Source: Synergistota bacterium (GTDB lineage: Bacteria; Synergistota; Synergistia; Synergistales; Synergistaceae). Taken from it: a DNA stretch of 10,543 bases. The position numbers and the translations under genes are program-made. The stretch covers positions 1 to 10,543 of the forward strand of contig JAEXGR010000075.1 in NCBI GenBank assembly GCA_023450745.1, written 5' to 3'. A model generated the notes under the pieces. That model searched no databases. It was not told the origin of the DNA and worked only from the letters and a program-made list of their open reading frames with translations. Positions 1 through 5,787 of the stretch are shown in pieces. Within the stretch, counting starts at the first letter, position 1. The number at the start of each line of letters is the position of its first letter.

Positions 1-162
1 TCGAGATGAAAGGAATTGTTAGTTGTTTCTTATGTCGCTTTGTCAGATTAAACGCAATAACTCCATTCGTCAGATTGAATGCAACACTGATCTTCGAAAG
101 GGACGCTTTTACTTTGAAGATTAACACAAGAAATATATTTATAATTTTGCACTTATTTTTAA

Positions 163-191
163 TTGCATTTAGCAAGAATTATTGATATACT
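163..191 (+). promoter_or_regulatory. Sigma-70-like promoter for the envelope operon
   Basis: TTGCAT at 163-168 and TATACT at 186-191 are separated by 17 bases, a good match to a housekeeping promoter in spacing and in the -10 box. Transcription would start near 198, giving a leader of about 60 bases before the deacetylase ATG. Predicted from sequence only. Confidence 0.6.
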
Positions 192-201
192 CAGCAAGAC
201 A

Positions 202-218
202 GAAAGAGTTCGTCTTTC
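202..218 (+). other. Small hairpin at the start of the predicted 5' UTR
   Basis: GAAAGA (202-207) and TCTTTC (213-218) form a perfect 6-bp stem with a 5-base loop, only a few bases after the predicted transcription start. It may simply stabilise the mRNA 5' end. It has no U-tract and is not a convincing terminator or riboswitch. Confidence 0.3.
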
Positions 219-258
219 GGTAAGAAAGTTTTTGCCCATTAGACTCAGGCGGTGACTA

Positions 259-1140
259 ATGCGTTATTTTGGAAGCGTTGCGTTTTTCAGGCATTTAATA
301 ATTCTGGCACTGCTGCTCGTGGCCGTATTATCAGGCAAATATCTTGCAGATGTTTTTATACATAAAGAACCGCCAAAGATAAAAAAGGAGCGCGTAACCG
401 ATTTGCAATATGACAAAAAAACTCTTTCTGAATACGATAATACGGCAAAACCGGCGTCTTCTTTCCATTATCAGGGCGCATATACCGAGCTGTACCGCGC
501 CGCCGTTCCCGAGAGAACGCTTCAGGCAGGCGCCGTGTATCTCACCTTTGACGATGGTCCGTCAAAATACACGCATAATTTTTTAGACATCTTAAAAAAA
601 CATCATATTCAGGCGACATTTTTTTTGGTCGGAGTCAACGCGCAAAAATTTCCCGAGGTTGTCAAGAGAATAATGTATGAGGGGCACGCCATCGGCATAC
701 ATACGCACAGCCACAGGTATAATCAGATATATACGGACGTCGAGTCGTATCTTCGCGATTTTTCAATGGCGGAGGATACTATATATGGCATCACAGGCGA
801 TAAGTGCGCCATTTTCCGCTTTCCGGGCGGCAGCATAAATGTCTTCAATTACCGGATATACGGTGAACTTACCGCCGAAATGCTGCGCCGGGGATTCAAA
901 TTTCACGACTGGAACATCTCCGCAAGAGACGCCGTCAGAAAGGGCATGAGGAAAAATATCATTGAAAATGTGATGAACAATGTTAAAAAAAACCAGCCCA
1001 ATATCGTACTTATGCACGACACTTCGGAACTTTCGCTCGTATCTCTTGAACAGATCATCCTACTGCTAAAGAAAGAAAATTATATTTTCAAGGCAATCAA
1101 CGGCGAAGACCGGCCCGTTACATTCACATTTACGAAATAA
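259..1140 (+). CDS. Membrane-anchored polysaccharide deacetylase (NodB domain, carbohydrate esterase 4)
   Basis: Probable metal-dependent de-N-acetylase acting on cell-envelope sugar, most likely peptidoglycan. Residues about 11-31 form one hydrophobic segment, so the protein is an inner-membrane-anchored or signal-anchor enzyme facing the periplasm. A linker leads to a NodB domain from about residue 90. All CE4 motifs are visible: TFDDGP with the catalytic-base Asp and metal Asp at D98/D99, the metal-binding HTHSH (H148, H152), RFPGGS (R187), the DWNISARD segment (D217-D224) and LMHD (H253, D254). The enzyme therefore looks intact. The 293-residue length is normal for the family. The ATG at 259 has a modest AGGCGG site six bases upstream. 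It is the first gene of a likely operon, 13 bases before the bactofilin gene. The substrate (peptidoglycan versus an exopolysaccharide) cannot be told from sequence. Confidence 0.88.
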   Translation: MRYFGSVAFFRHLIILALLLVAVLSGKYLADVFIHKEPPKIKKERVTDLQYDKKTLSEYDNTAKPASSFHYQGAYTELYRAAVPERTLQAGAVYLTFDDGPSKYTHNFLDILKKHHIQATFFLVGVNAQKFPEVVKRIMYEGHAIGIHTHSHRYNQIYTDVESYLRDFSMAEDTIYGITGDKCAIFRFPGGSINVFNYRIYGELTAEMLRRGFKFHDWNISARDAVRKGMRKNIIENVMNNVKKNQPNIVLMHDTSELSLVSLEQIILLLKKENYIFKAINGEDRPVTFTFTK

Positions 1141-1153
1141 GGAGGAAGATATC

Positions 1154-1783
1154 ATGGATTATACCAAAAATTTTAAGACCGCCCTGAAAGAAATTTTTTT
1201 ATTCTCCAACGGACATAGCAAAACAGACAAGCCAAAGGAAAATGTTGATATAATCATGCCGCCAAGGGACGAGGTAGCTCCGACTGCGAAATATGTCCCC
1301 TCGCAGCCAAGAAAAAGCGATCACAAGAAATCCGAGCCCTCCGTCATCTCCGAGGATACCGCCATAAACGGAGAGGTTGTTTCAAAAGGCAATCTGGAGA
1401 TACGCGGCAGCATCGCCGGCAATGTTGCCACAAACGGCGATCTTGTCATTTCAGGCAGCGTTGAGGGGGATATCTCAGGAGAAAATATCGACCTGAGAGC
1501 GTGCCGCGTAATGGGGGACCTCGCCGCCGCAGGGATTATAAAAATCGGAAACGGCGCGGAAGTAACAGGCTCTCTGACCGCTAGGGAAATTTTTGTAGAC
1601 GGTAAGGTCACGGGAAATATCTCGGCATCTACAGACACCTACTTCAAACAGGGCGCCTTCGTCGTCGGCAATGTCGCCACCAACATGATCGCGATAGAAA
1701 AGGGCGGCGTCGTCTGCGGCGAGATCTCTATCGGCAGCGCCGCGCTGAATGGCGGGGCGCAGAACATGCCGGGCGGGGAATAA
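1154..1783 (+). CDS. Bactofilin (polymer-forming cytoskeletal protein)
   Basis: Bactofilins self-assemble without nucleotide into filaments that lie against the inner membrane and place cell-wall or envelope enzymes. The protein has a charged, probably unstructured N-terminal tail (residues 1-62), then a right-handed beta-helix-like domain from about S63 to A196. That domain is built of short hydrophobic/Gly repeats such as INGEV, LEIRGSIAGNV, LVISGSVEGDI and IFVDGKVTGNI, and a short Gly-rich tail ends at 209. This is the DUF583/bactofilin pattern. It has no transmembrane segment. A strong AGGAGG lies about 9 bases before the ATG, and the gene starts 13 bases after the deacetylase. Bactofilin genes often sit beside peptidoglycan hydrolases. 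Here the neighbours are a deacetylase and an acyltransferase-family protein, suggesting a scaffold for local envelope modification. That role is inference. Confidence 0.92.
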   Translation: MDYTKNFKTALKEIFLFSNGHSKTDKPKENVDIIMPPRDEVAPTAKYVPSQPRKSDHKKSEPSVISEDTAINGEVVSKGNLEIRGSIAGNVATNGDLVISGSVEGDISGENIDLRACRVMGDLAAAGIIKIGNGAEVTGSLTAREIFVDGKVTGNISASTDTYFKQGAFVVGNVATNMIAIEKGGVVCGEISIGSAALNGGAQNMPGGE

Positions 1784-1812
1784 CCGCCTCGTCAGGCTTT
1801 ATACCTGTCATC

Positions 1813-2643
1813 ATGTCGAAACTTTTTTGTCAGGAAAATTTCTTTTCTCTTTTTAACAAGATCGTTAGGAGAGACAGTCCCTCGGCGAAATTTGCCGCGG
1901 GACTTCTTGGTGCGTTCGCGAACATCGCGGCCCCGCGCCGGGATATCGCCAGACGGAATCTGGAGCTCGTCTTTCCCGTCAAGGCAAAATTCAAAAGAGA
2001 GCGGATATTAAAGGAATCTTATAAAAATCTCATATGGAGTTTTTTTGAATATGCCACATGGCAAAATGACCCTGCAGGCGTTGACAGGATCGTCGTGGAG
2101 GTGAGAGGCAGGGAATACCTCGAAGAGGCCGTCGCCACGAACAGAAAGATTATCGCCGTCTCTGCCTGTCTGGGGAATTGGCCGCTTATTGCCGCTTGGA
2201 TGAAGAGACAGCTGCGTTTTTCCTGCCTGTTCAACCGGCAAGAGGAGATGGCCTCTCTTAATGACGAATCTTTAGCGGTCTGTCTCGCCTCAGAGTTTCA
2301 AAATAACGACGTCCTTTGTGTCGCGGGCGACCGGCATGGCGGAGATACGGGGGTCCTGCTGCCTTTTCTGGGACAGACAGTAAATACCAGTACTATCGCC
2401 GCCCGCAGTGCGCTTCTAAGCGGCGCGATGGTACTAATCGTCACATGCACACGGCTCTCCCCCTACAGATGCCGGGTAAATATCGGCTTCCCACCCGAAG
2501 GCGGGACACCAGAAGAGATGACAGAGACAAATTTTTTGACACTGCAAATAAACAGAGAGCTTGAAAGACGAATCTTACAGTTTCCTGAACAGTGGCTTTG
2601 GCAGCAGAAAAGGTTCAAGGAAGTGATCGACGAACGATTATAG
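1813..2643 (+). CDS. Lipid A acyltransferase-family protein (LpxL/HtrB-like) lacking the usual catalytic His and acid
   Basis: Member of the lysophospholipid acyltransferase superfamily that adds secondary acyl chains to lipid A at the inner membrane. Family landmarks seen: the ARRNLELVFP block near residues 46-55, the SYKNLIWSFFEYA segment, a GNW turn (121-123), and the DRHGGDTGVLLPFLGQ / TSTIAARSALLSGA region. In active members the GNW turn is flanked as H-x-GNW-E/D (the HX4D/E catalytic motif). Here it reads A-C-L-G-N-W-P, so C119 and P124 stand where His and the acidic residue should be. The frame is continuous and the length (276 residues) is only slightly short, so this is not an obvious pseudogene. 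It may be inactive, regulatory, or catalytically divergent. The ATG at 1813 has no clear ribosome binding site; no better in-frame start exists nearby, and it lies 29 bases after the bactofilin stop, so translation may depend on upstream genes. No gene symbol assigned. Confidence 0.8.
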   Translation: MSKLFCQENFFSLFNKIVRRDSPSAKFAAGLLGAFANIAAPRRDIARRNLELVFPVKAKFKRERILKESYKNLIWSFFEYATWQNDPAGVDRIVVEVRGREYLEEAVATNRKIIAVSACLGNWPLIAAWMKRQLRFSCLFNRQEEMASLNDESLAVCLASEFQNNDVLCVAGDRHGGDTGVLLPFLGQTVNTSTIAARSALLSGAMVLIVTCTRLSPYRCRVNIGFPPEGGTPEEMTETNFLTLQINRELERRILQFPEQWLWQQKRFKEVIDERL

Positions 2644-2928
2644 CGATGTGACGCGAAGCGGCGCAGGGCAATCATAATTTATACCGGCACACGAAAGCGC
2701 CCCTTTTTATCTTGACTTTTGTATTCTTTAAAAAGCATTTTCAAAAAATTATTTAAGGACGACGCCGTCGTTAAAGAAATATATTATAAAACCTGATAAT
2801 CCGCGACCGCATAAGGCCGCGCGGCGGGAAAAACCTCCGGGCCGCCGGGCCGCGGGAAAATGGCGGACGCCAGCCTCATAAGGCCCGGACATTATCTTTC
2901 CCCTGCCGTTTAAATATTTTCCAGACTC
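2644..2928. other. Intergenic region with GC-rich repeats, no gene found
   Basis: No coding sequence is supported here. The left part is AT-rich with a CTTTTT run near 2702-2707 preceded by only weak complementarity (GGCGC/GCGCC), so a terminator for the envelope operon is possible but not convincing. ACGACG-C-CGTCGT at 2759-2771 is a perfect short inverted repeat. The sequence from 2810 to 2888 is GC-rich: CATAAGGCC occurs twice (2810-2818, 2877-2885), CCGGGCCG is tandemly duplicated (2837-2852), and CCGGGCC (2845-2851) can pair with GGCCCGG (2882-2888). Function unknown. Confidence 0.5.
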
Positions 2929-2956
2929 TTGACAAAGCCGGTTTTTCTGATATACA
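2929..2956 (+). promoter_or_regulatory. Promoter of the metal-exporting ATPase gene
   Basis: Perfect -35 TTGACA (2929-2934), 16-base spacer and TATACA (2951-2956) as -10. The downstream edge meets the palindromic operator-like site, so a bound repressor would block the promoter. Confidence 0.65.
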
Positions 2957-2975
2957 TATACCCATATAGGTATAT
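2956..2975 (+). promoter_or_regulatory. Palindromic operator-like site at the ATPase promoter
   Basis: ATATACC (2956-2962) and GGTATAT (2969-2975) form a perfect 7-bp inverted repeat around a 6-base CATATA centre, and AT repeats extend both arms imperfectly. It overlaps the end of the -10 box and the expected transcription start, the classic place for a repressor. The ATACC/GGTAT core recalls CsoR/RcnR-type sites, while the overall dyad also resembles ArsR/SmtB-family operators. Which regulator binds cannot be decided here, and no such gene lies in the window. Confidence 0.5.
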
Positions 2976-2997
2976 ATATCAAAAAGGAGCTGCTTAA

Positions 2998-5010
2998 ATG
3001 AAAGAACGGCACGAGATAGAGAACGCGCGGGGGAATTGTCAGGAACACGGGCATCGTCACGAACACGAAGGCGAAGAGGCGCACAGTTGCGGCTGTGGGC
3101 ACTGTCATTCCCATGAAGAGGGCGAAAGCGTCAGAGGGACGCTTTTGCGGCTATCCGCCGCTTTTGCGCTGGCGGCGGCCGTCGCCTTCGCGCCGCTGCC
3201 GCCCTACGCGAGAGCCGCGGGCTTCGCGGCGGCCTATTTGCTTGCGGGCTGGCGCGTATTGCTTTCCTCGCTGCGCAACATTATGCGGGGCGAGGTCTTT
3301 GACGAAAACTTCCTTATGAGCGTCGCCTCGCTGGGCGCGTTCGCGATCGGCGAAATGGCCGAGGCGGTGGCGGTGATGATCTTTTACGGCGTTGGCGAAA
3401 TGCTCCAGGATTCCGCGGTGGCAAAGTCGAAACGCAGTATTGAAAGCCTGATGGATCTCCGCAGCGACCGCGCGAGCGTGCTGCGCGGCGGCAGGCTGAT
3501 TCAGGTCAGCCCCGAAGAGGTCAAGGTCGGCGAGACGATCGCCGTCCGGCCGGGAGAGAAGATTCCCCTTGACGGCGTCGTGATTTCCGGCGTTTCGTTC
3601 CTCGATACGAGGGTGCTCACCGGCGAGTCGGTGCCGCGGCGCGTCTCGCTTGGCGACGAGGCGCTCTCCGGCTCCGTCAGCACCGACGGGGCGCTTGAAA
3701 TTCGCGTGACGAAGCCCTTCGCGGAATCGACCGTCGCCAAGATTCTGGAGCTCGTGCGCGGCGCGGCAAGTAAAAAGTCCACCACCGAGAGATTTATCAC
3801 AAAGTTTGCGCGCTGGTACACGCCGCTCGTCGTCGGGCTCGCGGCGGCCGTGGCGCTGCTGCCGCCGCTCGCGGGCTACGGGAGCTTCGCGACCTGGTTT
3901 TATAAGGCGCTGTCCTTCCTCATCATTTCCTGTCCCTGCGCCCTCGTCCTCTCGATTCCGCTCAGCTTTTTCGGCGGCATCGGCGGCGCGGCGCGCAACG
4001 GCATTCTCGTGAAGGGAAGCACCTATCTCGAAACGATGAGCAGGCTCGGCACGATCGCCTTTGACAAGACGGGAACGCTGACGCGCGGCACCTTCAAGGT
4101 CACAAAGCTGCTGCCCGCGCCTGGCGTGCCGCGGGACAAGCTGCTTCGCGCAGCGGCGGCGGCCGAGGCGCAGTCCAACCATCCTATCGCCAAGTCCATC
4201 ATGGCGGCCTGCGGCGGCGCGCCGCAAGAGAAGGCCGCGGTGCGGGAACTCGCGGGCAGGGGCGTCGAGGCCCGCGTTAAGGAGGGGATTATCTGCGCCG
4301 GAAACGCCAGGCTCATGAAGAGCATCGGCATCGAGGGGCTCGCGGAATACGCCGAATCCACGGTGCATGTCGCCCTAAACGGCACGTATCTCGGCACGCT
4401 GCTGATCGCGGACGAACTAAAGCCGGGCGTGCGCGCGGCGATGGACGACCTGCGCGCGGCGGGTGTGCCCCGTCTCGTGATGTTGACCGGCGACAACGCG
4501 GCGATCGCGGAAGAGACGGCGGCGGCGGCGGGGATAGACGACTTCCGCGCGGAGCTGCTGCCGCAGGATAAGACGGCGGAGCTGGAAAGGCTAATGGCGG
4601 GAGAAGAGAGAAAGACCGCCTTCGTCGGCGACGGCATCAACGACGCTCCGGTCCTTACCCGCGCCGACATCGGCATCGCGATGGGCGGCATCGGCTCGGA
4701 CGCGGCGATAGAGGCGGCGGACGTGGTGATCATGACCGACGAAATTGACAAGATCGCGACGGCGATCAGGATTGCCGTCAAGACGAAATGGATAGTCTGG
4801 GAGAACATCGTCATGGCTCTCGGCTTCAAGGCCGCGGTGATGCTGCTGGCGATCTTCGCCGACGCCTCCGTTTGGTTCGCGATCTTTGCCGACGTCGGCG
4901 TGGCGCTGATCGCCGTGGCGAACGCGCTGCGCGCCCTCAAAGCGCCGGCGGCCCGCGCCAGTGGCGAGCGGGAGCACGGCAGGAAAGCCGAGTCCTGCCC
5001 CGCGGCATAA
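2998..5010 (+). CDS. Zn2+/Cd2+/Pb2+-translocating P-type ATPase (P1B-2, ZntA/CadA-like)
   Basis: ATP-driven efflux pump for divalent soft metals in the cytoplasmic membrane. Visible in order: a His/Cys-rich tail (residues 5-39, nine His and four Cys); membrane pairs at about 47-65/73-89 and 104-136; actuator domain with TGES (208-211); a hairpin near 273-293 and 302-327 containing the metal-gate CPC (C312-P313-C314); phosphorylation motif DKTGT (D356); nucleotide-binding HP (H395-P396); GDGINDAP (544-551); and two final helices. N603/K611 and D632-V-G634 there are the P1B-2 signature for Zn/Cd/Pb rather than copper. No classical GMTCxxC heavy-metal-associated domain is present; the His/Cys tail probably replaces it. 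AAGGAG lies 8 bases before the ATG. The 670-residue length fits the family. The gene is monocistronic to the right, because the next gene is convergent. It is much more GC-rich than the upstream operon. Metal-induced derepression is inferred from the operator. Confidence 0.93.
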   Translation: MKERHEIENARGNCQEHGHRHEHEGEEAHSCGCGHCHSHEEGESVRGTLLRLSAAFALAAAVAFAPLPPYARAAGFAAAYLLAGWRVLLSSLRNIMRGEVFDENFLMSVASLGAFAIGEMAEAVAVMIFYGVGEMLQDSAVAKSKRSIESLMDLRSDRASVLRGGRLIQVSPEEVKVGETIAVRPGEKIPLDGVVISGVSFLDTRVLTGESVPRRVSLGDEALSGSVSTDGALEIRVTKPFAESTVAKILELVRGAASKKSTTERFITKFARWYTPLVVGLAAAVALLPPLAGYGSFATWFYKALSFLIISCPCALVLSIPLSFFGGIGGAARNGILVKGSTYLETMSRLGTIAFDKTGTLTRGTFKVTKLLPAPGVPRDKLLRAAAAAEAQSNHPIAKSIMAACGGAPQEKAAVRELAGRGVEARVKEGIICAGNARLMKSIGIEGLAEYAESTVHVALNGTYLGTLLIADELKPGVRAAMDDLRAAGVPRLVMLTGDNAAIAEETAAAAGIDDFRAELLPQDKTAELERLMAGEERKTAFVGDGINDAPVLTRADIGIAMGGIGSDAAIEAADVVIMTDEIDKIATAIRIAVKTKWIVWENIVMALGFKAAVMLLAIFADASVWFAIFADVGVALIAVANALRALKAPAARASGEREHGRKAESCPAA

Positions 5011-5028
5011 GCTTCGGCGCGGGGCAGG
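4994..5028. repeat. 10-bp inverted repeat spanning the ATPase stop codon
   Basis: CCTGCCCCGC (4994-5003) is exactly complementary to GCGGGGCAGG (5019-5028), leaving a 15-base loop that contains the TAA at 5008-5010. The stem is strong but no T-run follows, so it is not a canonical intrinsic terminator. It could slow ribosomes or protect the mRNA 3' end. Confidence 0.55.
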
Positions 5029-5174
5029 CGGCGCGGAAGCAGGAAAGCGGCGAATCTATGGCCCGCCGTCCGCCGCTTCCGCGCCGTCCCAAGACGCCTC
5101 CGCTCGGGGCACCGCCGCGCCAAGCGGCCCGCGCCAGAACATTTTGGGACGGGCCGCTAAGGAAGCGGCGTCTT
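5029..5174. repeat. Cluster of overlapping GC-rich inverted repeats between convergent genes
   Basis: Perfect complementary arms found by eye: 5029-5040 with 5075-5086 (12 bp), 5045-5052 with 5071-5078 (8 bp), 5072-5080 with 5161-5169 (9 bp), 5084-5092 with 5144-5152 (9 bp), 5091-5098 with 5167-5174 (8 bp), and 5123-5131 with 5150-5158 (9 bp). Several share bases, so they would be alternative folds. No long T-run is present, so termination would have to be structure- or factor-dependent. The stretch may act as a two-sided transcript end for the ATPase and the leftward hydrolase gene, or be a repeat element. No gene is supported in it. Confidence 0.5.
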
Positions 5175-5751
5175 AAATAATTTCTATCTGACACATCCGC
5201 ATCGTCTCCAGCGCCGCCTCGTGACTCTTTTGCGTCACGCCGGCGCAGCCGCGGGAATCGACCTTAAACGCGGCCTCGGGAAAGTGCGCCTTGAGCAGCA
5301 ATGCGTTGCTGACGACGCAGATGTCGGTGCAGAGTCCCATGAGGTGAAAGGTAATATCCGCCTCGGCGAGGGGGCCGTGCTCCCGCTCATGCCGGGCCAG
5401 CGCCGCACGGATGAGCCCCGGAAGCGCAACGCTGCCAAAGGCCGGTTTTTCCACGACAGCCGCGTCCTCGCGCGAGGCATAGCCGGCAAGCTCGGGGATG
5501 ATCTCGCCGCCCCAGGTGCCCCGAAGACAGTGCGGCACGGGGAGATGGCGTCCCTCGTTCGTCTCCGGATAATCGTCTTCATGGGTATCTTTTGTGAAGA
5601 CGAGCTTCCGCGCGCCGCCCTCCGCAAGGAACCGTTCCACGGCGGCGGCGGCGTGCGGCACGATCGCCAGGGCCATCTCGCTGCCGAGGCTGCCGCTTAC
5701 AAAGTCGTTCTGCATATCGACCACGATCATAAATTCAAATTTTTCGTTCAT
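5173..5751 (-). CDS. Isochorismatase/nicotinamidase-family cysteine hydrolase
   Basis: Single-domain alpha/beta hydrolase of the isochorismatase-like superfamily, 192 residues, usual length. The DMQNDF opening supplies the catalytic Asp (D12), the EKPAFGS segment the Lys (K102), and GLCTDICV the nucleophilic Cys (C145), so the Asp-Lys-Cys triad of amide hydrolases is complete. The D55-T-H57 and H69/H74 positions fit the metal-binding pocket of nicotinamidases (PncA-like Asp/His/His), which argues for nicotinamidase or a similar amidase rather than isochorismatase. The exact substrate remains open. AGGAAG lies about 7 bases before the ATG. It is the second gene of a leftward pair, 36 bases after the iron-sulfur protein stop, so the two are probably co-transcribed. 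A role in NAD salvage is plausible but not shown. Confidence 0.85.
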   Translation of the reverse strand: MNEKFEFMIVVDMQNDFVSGSLGSEMALAIVPHAAAAVERFLAEGGARKLVFTKDTHEDDYPETNEGRHLPVPHCLRGTWGGEIIPELAGYASREDAAVVEKPAFGSVALPGLIRAALARHEREHGPLAEADITFHLMGLCTDICVVSNALLLKAHFPEAAFKVDSRGCAGVTQKSHEAALETMRMCQIEII

Positions 5752-5787
5752 CCAGATTCTTCCTTTCGCGCCGGCGGCGGCCGTTTG

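Larger units (their letters stand above)
1..258. other. Upstream intergenic region with imperfect direct repeat and a 59-codon ORF
   Basis: AT-rich stretch before the first recognisable gene. It holds an imperfect 16-bp direct repeat (42-57 and 69-84, 14 of 16 bases identical, period 27). An ATG at 6 opens a 59-codon frame ending with TGA at 183-185, and the repeat makes it encode FVRLNA twice. No ribosome binding site can be judged because only five bases precede the ATG, and the peptide resembles no family I know. I treat the ORF as doubtful. The right part carries the promoter and 5' leader of the downstream operon. Confidence 0.5.

Noticed and set aside
42..84. CRISPR-like repeat
   Set aside because: Only two imperfect 16-bp copies with an 11-base gap; no array and no cas genes.
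198..258. Riboswitch in the leader of the deacetylase gene
   Set aside because: About 60 bases with one 6-bp hairpin; too short and without any known aptamer pattern.
2700..2712. Intrinsic terminator after the acyltransferase gene
   Set aside because: The T-run exists but only about 5 bp of distant complementarity precedes it, too weak to call.
2749..3114. 121-codon minus-strand frame over the ATPase promoter with a hydrophobic N-terminus
   Set aside because: Hydrophobicity comes from the complement of the His/Glu codons of the ATPase tail; no ribosome binding site, and it covers a strong plus-strand promoter.
3151..5123. Long minus-strand open frames (366-405 codons) opposite the ATPase gene
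   Set aside because: Arg/Ala/His-rich translations typical of antisense frames in GC-rich DNA; the plus strand encodes a complete P-type ATPase with every motif.
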